Positions 1 through 7,847 of a DNA stretch of 64,000 bases are shown piece by piece. How positions within the stretch are numbered: the first letter of the stretch is position 1; the number at the start of each line of letters is the position of its first letter. The stretch lies in contig NZ_JAJAVD010000003.1 of the NCBI RefSeq assembly GCF_020532705.1, forward strand, positions 62,001 through 126,000. Reading direction: 5' to 3'. The notes beneath the pieces are model-generated. The model did no database searches. It saw nothing but the letters and a program-made list of their open reading frames with translations, and was not told the DNA's origin. A program made the position numbers and the translations under genes. This DNA is from Methylobacillus caricis. Its GTDB lineage: Bacteria > Pseudomonadota > Gammaproteobacteria > Burkholderiales > Methylophilaceae.

Positions 1-480
1 GTATTAAGTATGATGGCTACCACTGTGGCTGCAGAAACTGCAGTGGAAAAACCTCGTGATGCAGTTGTGCCTGCGGCAAAGGGCATACCATTGGAATTGG
101 CGCTTGAGGCTACACAAGCCAGTATTGAAGCCTGCGGTCGCAAGGAAGGAAAAATAGGTGTCAGTATTATCGATAGCGCTGGCGTGTTGAAAGTGCTTCT
201 GGCCGCGGATGGCACTTCGCCACGAGGTGTCAGCTCCAGCACCGACAAGGCCAGGACCGCGCTTGCGTTTGGGGTGGCGACCAGCAAATTGCATGAACAG
301 GTGGAGACGGATAAAAGTCTCGCGGAAAAGGTCGCGGGAAATCCTGGCTACAACAGCCGTCCTGGCGGGGTATTGATACAGTCTGGCGATCAGCTGCTTG
401 GCGCTATCGGGGTGGGCGGCGCTAAGATTGATGAAGAGTGCGCGCTTGCGGGGCTGGAGAAAATCCAGTCCAGGTTATGA
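1..480 (+). CDS. GlcG/HbpS-like (DUF336) protein, 5' end probably outside window
   Basis: The reading frame is open from base 1, and the first ATG in the window is at 10. Residues just after it (TTVAAETAVEKP) look like the end of a signal peptide, so the true start is probably upstream and the protein exported. The rest matches the GlcG/HbpS (PF03928) fold: a helix ELALEATQASIEAC, a strand with IGVSIIDSAGVLKVLLAADG, and a C-terminal GGVLIQ..DQLLGAIGVGGA segment ending near DEECALAGLEKI. Family members bind haem or corrinoid-like cofactors or are of unknown role; no substrate is implied here. It ends 32 bases before the DsbD-like gene and probably shares its transcript. Confidence 0.72.
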   Translation, partial: VLSMMATTVAAETAVEKPRDAVVPAAKGIPLELALEATQASIEACGRKEGKIGVSIIDSAGVLKVLLAADGTSPRGVSSSTDKARTALAFGVATSKLHEQVETDKSLAEKVAGNPGYNSRPGGVLIQSGDQLLGAIGVGGAKIDEECALAGLEKIQSRL

Positions 481-512
481 GATATTTACAGGGAATATTG
501 AAGGGCCGGGAC

Positions 513-2675
513 ATGTATCGGTGCAAGTGGATTGCTTCAGTCCTTTTCCTCCTGTTTGCCGTCTCTGGCAACGCTCACGCCGCAGATGCTGCTGAGGCGG
601 CGACTGAACAGGTCAGGGCAAGGCTGGTGGCATCTGTGGATTCCGTGCACGCAGGGGATGAGATTACTGTAGGCGTCAATCAGCGCATTATCCCGCATTG
701 GCATACCTACTGGATCAACCCGGGCGATTCCGGCATGGCGACTTCCATTGACTGGACGTTGCCTGCGGGTGCAGAAGCAGGAGATATCCAGTGGCCAATT
801 CCGCACAGGTTCACCACGGGGCCGATTACCAATTACGGTTATTCGGATGAAGTAACGCTGCTGACCAACATCCGCGTACCGACCTCGCTGAAGCCTGGAG
901 ACACCTTCCCCGTGAAGGCTCTGGTCAATTGGCTGGTATGCGACGACGTCTGCATCCCGCAGGAGGTGAAGCTAACGCTGTCTTTGCCTGTTGTTGCTGG
1001 CGGTGCAGATGGAGGCAAAGGCAGCGAGTTAATCGCCAAGGCCAGGCAGCAATTGCCGCTAGCCAGTCCATGGCAGGTCAGTGCTTATGGGCAAAAGCAG
1101 GGGCCCTTGCTTAAGGTAGCAGGCAAGGTGCTGGAGCCAGGCAGCAAGGCTGAAGTCTGGTTTTTCCCGGAGGAATGGGGACGGGTTTCGCATAAGTCCA
1201 AGCAACCGAGACGTATAGATCCTGATGCTTTATTGCTGCAGTTAAGCGCTGGCGATAATCCACTGGTTGAGGGAGAACAACTCAAGGGCGTGCTGGTTGT
1301 CAGCAAGCAAACAAGGAATGGCACTCTGGCACAGGGATACCAGCTGGACGTGAAGCTGGAACCCGGCATTGCCGAAAGCATTTCCGACCAGGAAGCGGTA
1401 CCGATTGATGGCGCGGGTATTTCCGCAGGTGAGGACATCAGTTTCTATTCTGCATTGTTGTTTGCACTCCTGGGCGGCATCATTCTCAACCTCATGCCGT
1501 GCGTATTCCCGGTGCTGTCGATTAAAGCCCTGTCATTGCTGAATCACAGCAAACAGTCGCAAAGCCAGACCCGCCGCCATGGGTGGGCGTATACCGGGGG
1601 GGTGTTGGCAAGCTTCACTTTGCTGGGCGTGGCCCTGATTGTGCTGAAATCTGCAGGTGGCCAGGTTGGCTGGGGTTTTCAGTTCCAGTCCCCAATTTTT
1701 GTGGTATTGGTGGCCTACCTGATGTTTGCGGTTGGGCTTAGCCTCTCTGGTGTCTTGACTATAGGCAGCTCTTTTGCGGGTGTCGGCTCCTCATTGGCGG
1801 AAAAGCCAGGCTATAGCGGCAGCTTCTTTACCGGTGTATTGGCAACGGTGGTGGCCACGCCTTGCACTGCGCCCTTTATGGGCGGCGCGCTTGGCTATGC
1901 CCTTACCCAGCCGGCGGTAGTGTTGCTGGCAGTATTTCTCAGCCTGGGGCTGGGGCTTGCCTTACCTTATCTATTGCTCAGCCACTGGCCTAGCCTGCAG
2001 CGTTTCCTGCCCAAGCCGGGTATCTGGATGGAACGGTTCAAGCAAGTGCTGGCTTTTCCCATGTATGCCGCCGCTGTTTGGCTGGTATGGGTGCTGGCCC
2101 AGCAAGCTGGGCCTAATGCGGTTGCCCTGGCCTTGGCGGGCATGGTGTTGATTGCCTTGCTGGCCTGGATTTATGAAATCACCCGGCATAGCGGCAATAA
2201 GGCACGTCATGCGGCAAATACTTTTTCCGCACTGGGCTTGCTTGCGGTGCTCTATGGAAGTTACAGCGGTATCCAGTTGTTTGCCGGAGCCGGCGCGACC
2301 AGTGCGGCATCTGCGGGCGCTGTGACGGAGAGGAATTGGGAGGCATACAGCGAGCAGCGGCTGGACGATCTCCGCAGTCAGGGAAAACCGGTATTCATCA
2401 ACCTGACCGCGGCCTGGTGTATCACTTGCCTGGTCAATGAGCAGGTGGCCTTGAGCCAGCGTAGCGTGGTAGAGGCCTTCAGTAAGTCCGGCGTGACTTA
2501 TCTCAAAGGGGACTGGACCAATCAGGACCAGCAGATTACCCAGTTGCTCAAGCAGTTTGGGCGCAGTGGCGTGCCTTTATATATTCTTTATCCGGCCAGC
2601 AAGGACGCCAAGCCGCAAGTGTTGCCGCAGATTCTGACGCCGGAGATTGTATTGAATGCAGTACAGAAGTTGTGA
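513..2675 (+). CDS. DsbD/ScsB-family thiol:disulfide interchange protein
   Basis: Membrane protein that passes electrons from cytoplasmic thioredoxin to periplasmic thiol proteins. I use ATG 513, not the longer frame from 438, because it gives a clean signal peptide (MYRCKWIASVLFLLFAVSGNAHA) split as MYRCKWIASVLF plus a hydrophobic core, with GAAGG-like SD upstream. An N-terminal periplasmic domain of about 300 residues carries the cysteine pair VCDDVC (near residue 142). The transmembrane domain has NLMPCVFPVLS (about 328) and ATPCTAPFMGG (about 448), the two redox cysteines typical of CcdA/DsbD. A C-terminal thioredoxin domain has AAWCITC (about 635). The large alpha domain resembles ScsB more than classical DsbD. 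The next gene is a likely client. Confidence 0.9.
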   Translation: MYRCKWIASVLFLLFAVSGNAHAADAAEAATEQVRARLVASVDSVHAGDEITVGVNQRIIPHWHTYWINPGDSGMATSIDWTLPAGAEAGDIQWPIPHRFTTGPITNYGYSDEVTLLTNIRVPTSLKPGDTFPVKALVNWLVCDDVCIPQEVKLTLSLPVVAGGADGGKGSELIAKARQQLPLASPWQVSAYGQKQGPLLKVAGKVLEPGSKAEVWFFPEEWGRVSHKSKQPRRIDPDALLLQLSAGDNPLVEGEQLKGVLVVSKQTRNGTLAQGYQLDVKLEPGIAESISDQEAVPIDGAGISAGEDISFYSALLFALLGGIILNLMPCVFPVLSIKALSLLNHSKQSQSQTRRHGWAYTGGVLASFTLLGVALIVLKSAGGQVGWGFQFQSPIFVVLVAYLMFAVGLSLSGVLTIGSSFAGVGSSLAEKPGYSGSFFTGVLATVVATPCTAPFMGGALGYALTQPAVVLLAVFLSLGLGLALPYLLLSHWPSLQRFLPKPGIWMERFKQVLAFPMYAAAVWLVWVLAQQAGPNAVALALAGMVLIALLAWIYEITRHSGNKARHAANTFSALGLLAVLYGSYSGIQLFAGAGATSAASAGAVTERNWEAYSEQRLDDLRSQGKPVFINLTAAWCITCLVNEQVALSQRSVVEAFSKSGVTYLKGDWTNQDQQITQLLKQFGRSGVPLYILYPASKDAKPQVLPQILTPEIVLNAVQKL

Positions 2676-2714
2676 TTATTCGTCAAAACTAACTACTAAA
2701 CCAAGGAGTTCATC

Positions 2715-3335
2715 ATGTTATTACGTCGCTTACTGAATATTGCTATTTGCGGTGCCAGCCTGGCTTTCCTGCCAATGGCGGCACAGGCCGCTGCCGATAT
2801 CGGCAAGGCTGCCCCGGCTTTCTCCGTGAAGACTGCCACTGGTGAAACGCTGAGCCTGGACTCGCTCAAGGGCAAGACGGTGGTGTTGGAGTGGACTAAC
2901 AATGAATGCCCTTATGTTGTGAAGCATTATGGCAGCGGGAATATTCCCAACCTGCAGAAAGAAGCGACTGCCAAGGGCATAGTCTGGTTGCAAGTAATTT
3001 CTTCCGCTGAAGGCGCGCAGGGCCATGTTGACGGCCCAACGGCGATCAAGCTGAATACAGAGCGCGGTGCCGCGCCAAGCAAGGTATTGCTGGACTATGA
3101 CGGCAAGATCGGCAAGCAATATGATGCGCAAACGACGCCACACATCTTTATTATCAATCCTGAAGGTGTGCTGGTTTACAAGGGTGGCATAGACAGCATT
3201 GCCACTGCCAAGGTGGAAGACATTGCCAAGGCAGACAATTACGTCAAGCTTGCCCTGGGCGAACTGGCTAGCGGCAAGAAGGTATCCCATGCCAGCACCA
3301 AGCCTTACGGTTGCTCAATCAAGTATGCCAGCTAA
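2715..3335 (+). CDS. Secreted thioredoxin-fold (peroxiredoxin-like) protein
   Basis: A 206-residue protein with a signal peptide ending near QAAA (about residue 24) and a good SD (AAGGAG, 2703-2708). The thioredoxin/AhpC-TSA fold is shown by IGKAAPAFSVKTATGE, the active-site segment NNECPYVVKHY, and TTPHIFIINPEGVLVYKGG. There is only one cysteine at the active site (CPYV rather than CXXC). A second cysteine sits near the C terminus in KPYGCSIKYAS and could act as resolving residue, as in peroxiredoxins. It lies 39 bases after the DsbD/ScsB-like gene, so it is probably one of the proteins that transporter reduces. Peroxidase activity is inferred, not shown. Confidence 0.82.
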   Translation: MLLRRLLNIAICGASLAFLPMAAQAAADIGKAAPAFSVKTATGETLSLDSLKGKTVVLEWTNNECPYVVKHYGSGNIPNLQKEATAKGIVWLQVISSAEGAQGHVDGPTAIKLNTERGAAPSKVLLDYDGKIGKQYDAQTTPHIFIINPEGVLVYKGGIDSIATAKVEDIAKADNYVKLALGELASGKKVSHASTKPYGCSIKYAS

Positions 3336-3355
3336 ACGTTAACCGTGTTTTTCGT

Positions 3356-3385
3356 AAAAAGGGCCGGAGATTTCCGGCCCTTTTT
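3356..3385. terminator. Bidirectional rho-independent terminator
   Basis: AAAAAGGGCCGGA and TTCCGGCCCTTTTT form a GC-rich hairpin flanked by A and T runs, between the convergent redox operon and the S4-domain gene. The A and T tracts let it work on either strand. Confidence 0.9.
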
Positions 3386-3422
3386 ACTGGCTGCTATCAA
3401 TAGCAATCCAGGAAGTGTGTAT

Positions 3423-3635
3423 CTATTGCTTAGCCAGTACCTCTATAGTTTCCCCCATGCACTCGACCACCTGGCCAGCGCGTATCTTGGCAGTCTTCCG
3501 GTTTTCCGGTTGGCCGTCTACCTTGACCAGCCCTTCCGCCACCATGGCTTTACCTCTTCCGCCCGAGTCTGCGATGCCTGTCAGTTTGAGCAAGTTGCAA
3601 AGCTCGACGTATTCGTCTTTGAGAGTGAAATTCAT
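3423..3635 (-). CDS. Small S4-domain RNA-binding protein, YbcJ-like
   Basis: A 70-residue protein consisting of a single S4 RNA-binding domain: ELCNLLKLTGIADSGGRGK is the helix-turn-helix-like part, and GLVKVDGQPENRKTAKIRAG is the loop and strand typical of S4. Length and sequence fit the YbcJ/RlbA family (PF13275), thought to bind ribosomal or other structured RNA. It stands alone and ends against the shared terminator with the redox operon. Confidence 0.85.
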   Translation of the reverse strand: MNFTLKDEYVELCNLLKLTGIADSGGRGKAMVAEGLVKVDGQPENRKTAKIRAGQVVECMGETIEVLAKQ

Positions 3636-3768
3636 GGGAGAGATGCCTGCAATAGATGGGTGAAGAGGGATTACACCATGTTTTCAGCGCGCAGGTAAAT
3701 CTTCAAGCACGAGGCTTTAGCGTAAAATATGGACTTACCTTTTTGTTTAATGACGTCTAGAGACTGAC

Positions 3769-4395
3769 ATGCAAGATTCCTCCCAATTTGGCCCGGCTTT
3801 TTCCAAGGCAATGACGGCGTTTGACGCTCGCAATGCGCAAGATCCGAATCGCGTAGATGTTGATGGAATGGAGCACGCCAAGGAGTTGCTTTATGCACAG
3901 CGCATGAGCGCCATGCTGGCGCGTTATTTGCCAGAGGCTTCCGAGGCTTTGCAGTTAGCGGCACGTTGTCAGCATATCGAGCGCTGGACCATCAGTCGGG
4001 CTTCATATCCCATGACACGCCCTGGGTATCATCAGTGGCGCAAAAATCTCAAGGCTTACCACGCCCAGTTGGCGGGAGAGCTGATGCGGGAGGCTGGCTA
4101 TGATGAGGTAATGGTCAGGCGCGTCACACAGCTGGTCAGCAAGGATGCATCATTGGCCGACGTGGAGATGCAGGCACTGGAAGACGTGATTGTGATGGTG
4201 TTTGTTGAATACTACCTGGAAGAGTTCGTCGAGCAGCATCCAGAATATGATGTGCCGAAATGGAAGGATATTTTGCGCAAGACACTGCGCAAAGTCTCTC
4301 CAGAAGGGCATCAGGGGTTATTGACCAAGGTCAACTTGCCCCAAGCGTTGGTGCCCTTGATTCAGGAGGTCATGCAGGAAGAAGGCTGGTTGTGA
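3769..4395 (+). CDS. DUF4202 family protein
   Basis: A 208-residue soluble, mostly helical protein. It matches DUF4202, a conserved family of unknown function, by FSKAMTAFDARNAQDPN near the N terminus, LAARCQHIERWTISRASYP, RPGYHQWRKNLKAYHA, and VIVMVFVEYYLEEFVEQHP. The conserved His/Arg/Tyr pattern (RCQHIERW, HQWR) suggests a metal or nucleotide site as in HD-like folds, but this is speculative. Its stop codon overlaps the GTG start of the next small gene (GTGA). Confidence 0.85.
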   Translation: MQDSSQFGPAFSKAMTAFDARNAQDPNRVDVDGMEHAKELLYAQRMSAMLARYLPEASEALQLAARCQHIERWTISRASYPMTRPGYHQWRKNLKAYHAQLAGELMREAGYDEVMVRRVTQLVSKDASLADVEMQALEDVIVMVFVEYYLEEFVEQHPEYDVPKWKDILRKTLRKVSPEGHQGLLTKVNLPQALVPLIQEVMQEEGWL

Positions 4396-4682
4396 GCGCA
4401 CGTCGTGAGCGCCATCTTGCCTTGCCAGTGGGGCAGGTAGTACTCAGGATAGGGTTGCACAAGGTGTTGGTCACAATGAATCAGGAAGCTGCCGGCAGTT
4501 TGCAATTCCGCGCCTTGGGATCGGCCAATTCGGATGAGCCTCCGCTGTATCGTTTGCGCGAGGTTCAGCTTGATGAGCGCTTACAAGCCCATCATGATGT
4601 CATTATCAAGGAAGCCATCGATATGTTTGCTCAATATACCGGTGCCAAGGTGATTGGTCTCAAGGTCTCGCGTTCATCGTAA
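4392..4682 (+). CDS. Small unknown protein coupled to DUF4202 gene
   Basis: I start this at GTG 4392, which overlaps the upstream TGA in a GTGA junction typical of translational coupling. The frame is open further upstream, but that part runs inside the DUF4202 gene. The product is 96 residues, with no signal peptide or membrane segment. It has an LPVGQVVLRIGLHKVLV strand-rich part and a C-terminal HHDVIIKEAIDMFAQYTGAK segment that looks like a helix. I do not recognise the family. Coupling to the DUF4202 gene is the main evidence that it is real. Confidence 0.55.
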   Translation: MSARRERHLALPVGQVVLRIGLHKVLVTMNQEAAGSLQFRALGSANSDEPPLYRLREVQLDERLQAHHDVIIKEAIDMFAQYTGAKVIGLKVSRSS

Positions 4683-4701
4683 GGCAAGCTGCATTTGTTA
4701 C

Positions 4702-5040
4702 TCATTTTGAGAAGTGACGAGTCAATGCATCGGTAGGATGTGCAATGGTGCCATCCCCGTAAGCGCGCAGCACTTCAGAAATAATGACCTGGTAACCGTT
4801 GAGCCAATTGGATTGCGCAGCTTTAGCTTCCAGGTGCCTAGGGTGTTGCATCAGCTCCTGCAAACCTTGCATGGTCTCCCAATAATACACATTACTCACG
4901 CGCCCGGTTTCCGGGTTTTCCCAAGCTTCTTCACCCATATAACCTGTGGTTTTCCTGGCAAATTCGGCGATTTCCTGGTCAATTTGATAAAACGTTTCAT
5001 CAAATTGCTTTTTATCAAAGATGAATGTAGCGGAGTACAT
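4702..5040 (-). CDS. Antibiotic biosynthesis monooxygenase (ABM) fold protein
   Basis: A 112-residue ferredoxin-like (dimeric alpha/beta barrel) protein. MYSATFIFDKKQFDETF is the first strand, GYMGEEAWENPETGRVSNVYYW the central strands, and HPRHLEAKAAQSNWLNGYQV the helix and last strand. The HPRHLEAK segment is usual in HmoA-like and other ABM-family proteins, some of which cleave haem. It starts only 7 bases after cobU ends and is the last gene of the btuM-bluB-btuF-cobU operon, which raises the possibility of a tetrapyrrole-related role. No catalytic residues can be assigned with confidence. Confidence 0.78.
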   Translation of the reverse strand: MYSATFIFDKKQFDETFYQIDQEIAEFARKTTGYMGEEAWENPETGRVSNVYYWETMQGLQELMQHPRHLEAKAAQSNWLNGYQVIISEVLRAYGDGTIAHPTDALTRHFSK

Positions 5041-5047
5041 TGGTTTG

Positions 5048-5593
5048 CTAGCCCTTGAGCATTAATGGAAGTCCCGCTGCTGTAAAGGTCACTTGATGGC
5101 ATAACGCTGCCACTGCCTGGTTAAGGCGGCCTGCCTCATCCTGGAATTGGCGGTTGATCTCGCCCAAAGGCACGATGCCCATGCCCACTTCATTGCTGAC
5201 CAATAAAATCTTCCCAGGTAGCTGCGGCAGTAAATCTAGTAAGGCTTGTCGTTCGGATGGCCAATCTACTCCTTCAGGCGGGGCGCATTCAGGGCATATG
5301 CATTGAGCCAGCCATAGCGTCAGGCAATCCACCAGCAGGCAGCGATTTTCGGCAGCTTGCTCGCGCAAGGTGTCTGCGAGCTTGTGTGGGACTTCCACCG
5401 TTTGCCAATGATCGGGGCGACGTTGCTGGTGTTGTTGCACGCGGTTGCCAAACTCGGGATCATAGACTTGGGCGGTGGCAATGTAGGTGACAGATAGCTG
5501 ACTTTCTGTAGCAAGTTTTTCTGCATAGGCACTTTTTCCTGAGCGTGCACCGCCCAGTATGAGATGCAGGTTGTGGTTTTGGCTGGAACTCAT
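5048..5593 (-). CDS. cobU: Adenosylcobinamide kinase / adenosylcobinamide-phosphate guanylyltransferase
   Basis: Phosphorylates adenosylcobinamide and then transfers GMP to it, activating the lower-ligand end in nucleotide loop assembly. The P-loop is at the very start, LILGGARSGKSAYAEKLA. Other family landmarks are VTYIATAQ, RRPDHWQTVEVP (with the nucleotide-accepting His), CLLVDCLTLWLAQ, and ILLVSNEVGMGIVP. I choose ATG 5593 (181 residues, the normal size) because it has GGAG about 8 bases upstream and starts 2 bases after the btuF-like stop. A longer frame exists but would overlap that gene. Confidence 0.94.
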   Translation of the reverse strand: MSSSQNHNLHLILGGARSGKSAYAEKLATESQLSVTYIATAQVYDPEFGNRVQQHQQRRPDHWQTVEVPHKLADTLREQAAENRCLLVDCLTLWLAQCICPECAPPEGVDWPSERQALLDLLPQLPGKILLVSNEVGMGIVPLGEINRQFQDEAGRLNQAVAALCHQVTFTAAGLPLMLKG

Positions 5594-5595
5594 GG

Positions 5596-6411
5596 TTAAC
5601 TCCAATGCTTGCTGTGGGCCTGCTGCACGCCCCATCGCTGGATGATGGCTTGCAGCTGTTTGAGGCCATGGATAATGGCAGACGGCCCTGGCTGCAAAAT
5701 ATCGGCAGACTTGATTTCGTGAATCTGGCCATTCTGCACAGCAGGGATTTCCTGCCAGCCTGGCCTAGCCAACAGTTGTTCAGGTTGAAACTTCTTGCCG
5801 CACCAGGAGCCTATGATGATATCTGGCTGGCGGCGGATAATTTCTGCAGAATCATGAATGACACGATCTTTTGCCAACCTGAATTCAGCAAGGTCGGCAA
5901 AACAGTCCTCACCACCTGCAATCTCAATCAGTTCGCTGACCCATTTAATTCCGCTGATGATGGGATCGTTCCACTCCTCAAAGTATACCCGCGGCTTGCG
6001 TGGCAAATAGGAGGCCGTGTCCCTGGTTTGATCTATCTTCTGTTCCAGTTCGGCAACCAATAAAGAAGCTTTATCCACGGCGCCGACGAGTGCGCCCACT
6101 GTAGTGATCATGCGCAGGATTTCCCGAATGGAGCGCTGGTTGAATATGTGCACTTCAATTCCCGCTTTGACCAGGCTGGCGGCAATGTCTGCTTGCAGGT
6201 TGGAAAAGCCTAATACGAGGTCTGGTTCCAATGCGAGAATTTTGTCGATATTGGCATTGGTAAACGCAGATATCTTCGGTTTTTCTTTACGTGCAATGGC
6301 CGGCCGTGTGGTAAAACCTGAAATGCCTACAATACGATCCTGCTCGCCTAGCATGTAAAGTATTTCCGGGGTTTCTGCAGTCAGGCAGATGATGCGCTGC
6401 GGCACACTCAC
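5596..6411 (-). CDS. BtuF-like corrinoid-binding protein without a signal peptide
   Basis: Resembles the periplasmic binding-protein fold of BtuF (PF01497): RIICLTAETPEILYMLGEQD, VGISGFTTRP, ILALEPDLVLGF, a long central helix, and WNDPIISGIKWVSELIEIAGG. The start is GTG 6411, overlapping the bluB stop in GTGA. In-frame codons upstream of it encode ADDGKLLGGRLR before a stop, so no hydrophobic leader can be added and the protein is predicted to be cytoplasmic. No btuC or btuD gene lies in the window. It may therefore be a cytoplasmic corrinoid carrier or work with the neighbouring BtuM rather than serve an ABC importer. Confidence 0.82.
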   Translation of the reverse strand: MSVPQRIICLTAETPEILYMLGEQDRIVGISGFTTRPAIARKEKPKISAFTNANIDKILALEPDLVLGFSNLQADIAASLVKAGIEVHIFNQRSIREILRMITTVGALVGAVDKASLLVAELEQKIDQTRDTASYLPRKPRVYFEEWNDPIISGIKWVSELIEIAGGEDCFADLAEFRLAKDRVIHDSAEIIRRQPDIIIGSWCGKKFQPEQLLARPGWQEIPAVQNGQIHEIKSADILQPGPSAIIHGLKQLQAIIQRWGVQQAHSKHWS

Positions 6412-7076
6412 TCTAAGTCGCCCACCCAGTAGTTTTCCATCATCAGCTCAGATAGCGGGCGCTCTTTCGCCCAGCCTTCTTCCACCAGCATGGGGGATTT
6501 ATAGAACTCTTCCACATAGCCCAGGCAAAGAATTGCAATCGGTTTGGCCTCTGCGGGCATATGAAGCAGCCTGGCCAGCTTTTCAGGATCGAAAATAGAC
6601 ACCCAGCCCATGCCCAAGCCTTCAGCGCGCGCGGCCAGCCACAGGTTCTGGATAGCGCAGGCAACCGAGGCCAGGTCCATTTCGGGCAATGTGCGGCGGC
6701 CAAAAATGAAGCGCTCCCTTTTGTCGCACAAGCTCGCAATCAGTAATTCGCCGCACTGTTTGATGCCTTCGACCTTGAGGCGCAAAAATTCTGATTCGCG
6801 CTCGCCCAGCGCATGGGCGGTTTCCAGGCGTTCTTCCTGTACCACGTCATATATGTCCTGGCGCAATTGTTCGCTTGTAATGCGGATAAAGCGCCAGGGC
6901 TGCATCAAGCCTACGCTTGGGGCATGGTGTGCCGCATCCAGCAGCTTGTGCAGTATTTCAGCATCTATCCCGCCAGGGCGGAAATGCCGCATATCGCGGC
7001 GCTCGTGGATGGCGCGGTACACACCGGAAAGTTGATTGTCTGGAAAAGCGTAATGATTTTTTTCAGGAGATTTCAT
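6408..7076 (-). CDS. bluB: 5,6-dimethylbenzimidazole synthase
   Basis: BluB converts reduced FMN to 5,6-dimethylbenzimidazole, the lower ligand of cobalamin. The 222-residue protein has the nitroreductase-type flavin fold with the BluB signatures: RAIHERRDMRHFRPG at the N terminus, HHAPSVGLMQPWRFI, RRTLPEMDLASVACAIQNLW, and ARAEGLGMGWVSIFDP. It sits between btuM (23 bases upstream) and the btuF-like gene (4-base overlap), so the cell can attach its own lower ligand to imported corrinoids. Confidence 0.94.
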   Translation of the reverse strand: MKSPEKNHYAFPDNQLSGVYRAIHERRDMRHFRPGGIDAEILHKLLDAAHHAPSVGLMQPWRFIRITSEQLRQDIYDVVQEERLETAHALGERESEFLRLKVEGIKQCGELLIASLCDKRERFIFGRRTLPEMDLASVACAIQNLWLAARAEGLGMGWVSIFDPEKLARLLHMPAEAKPIAILCLGYVEEFYKSPMLVEEGWAKERPLSELMMENYWVGDLE

Positions 7077-7099
7077 GTTTCAGGAACTGTGGATCGTTT

Positions 7100-7672
7100 T
7101 CAGGCGCTCATGGCCCACAGGGTGCGGATTTGCCTGACAAAATGCGCACCTGCCCAAATCATGGCGAAGTACATCATGGCATATCCAAGGTATTCTGGCA
7201 GGTAGTTCCAGCCATGCAATATGGTTTCCTGGAGGCCATTGTTGGGAAAGCGGCCGGAAAAAAGGTAATAGGTCTGGGTGGAAATAATGAAGGCGAGAAA
7301 CGTGGTGGAGATAGTGACCAAGACATAGGGTAGTAGGGCAAAGGTATCATGCCGCGTTGCTAGCCAGCGCCCTCCCAGCCACATCACACCATAAGTGGGA
7401 ATCATGCCCCAATAACCATCTGTCAGGCAGAACCCCAAATAAGGATTAAATGCTGCGGCGCCGAAATCAATGGCGGTGGCCATCATGAAAAAGAAAATGA
7501 ACCAGTACATCCTCTGCAACAATATTCCGCCTAATAGAAATATGGCAAGGCTGGCGTCAGGGAGTGAGAAGAGTGTCAGGACATGGCTACCACGGGTCAA
7601 CAGCATAAAAAGTCCCAGCATGGCGGCAATAGCCAAGTACTGGTATATCTTAATCTGAGCCGGGGGTGTCAT
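7100..7672 (-). CDS. btuM: BtuM-type solitary ECF S-component, cobalamin uptake (paralogue 1)
   Basis: A 190-residue inner-membrane protein with about six hydrophobic segments, starting at ATG 7672. It is a paralogue of the protein at 18942-19511: both share LTRG-H near the N terminus, a -D-A---A-FLLGG/FFLAG segment, a conserved Cys (here in LGFCLTDG, about residue 82), YGVMWLGGRW, and a C-terminal half with YLFSGRFP. BtuM proteins import cobalamin without an ECF energising module, and a cysteine near position 80 ligates cobalt. It is the first gene of the bluB operon, and no riboswitch was seen on this strand upstream. Confidence 0.8.
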   Translation of the reverse strand: MTPPAQIKIYQYLAIAAMLGLFMLLTRGSHVLTLFSLPDASLAIFLLGGILLQRMYWFIFFFMMATAIDFGAAAFNPYLGFCLTDGYWGMIPTYGVMWLGGRWLATRHDTFALLPYVLVTISTTFLAFIISTQTYYLFSGRFPNNGLQETILHGWNYLPEYLGYAMMYFAMIWAGAHFVRQIRTLWAMSA

Positions 7673-7704
7673 CAAAACTAACAATATTGACTGGTTATAT
7701 GAAT

Positions 7705-7728
7705 ATTATAGTCATGATAACACTGTGG
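7705..7728 (-). promoter_or_regulatory. Possible sigma70 promoter for btuM-bluB operon
   Basis: On the minus strand, TATAAT lies at 7710-7705, about 26 bases ahead of the btuM ATG. A weak -35 (TAAACC) falls 17 bases further upstream. The -10 is perfect and the -35 poor, so this is tentative. Confidence 0.35.
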
Positions 7729-7847
7729 GTTTAGCTCTTGAGCAAGCTGAAGCAATTTTATAAATTTATACGATAAGAAGTTGTTTCTGAAATTAATATT
7801 CGTTAGCATTGCCAGCATTGTACTTTGTCGGTGGTTGCGTAATCGAT

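Noticed and set aside
7673-7847. Cobalamin riboswitch for the btuM-bluB operon on the minus strand
   Set aside because: No B12 box or GCCACTG-like core on that strand; the riboswitch in this region reads only toward the receptor.
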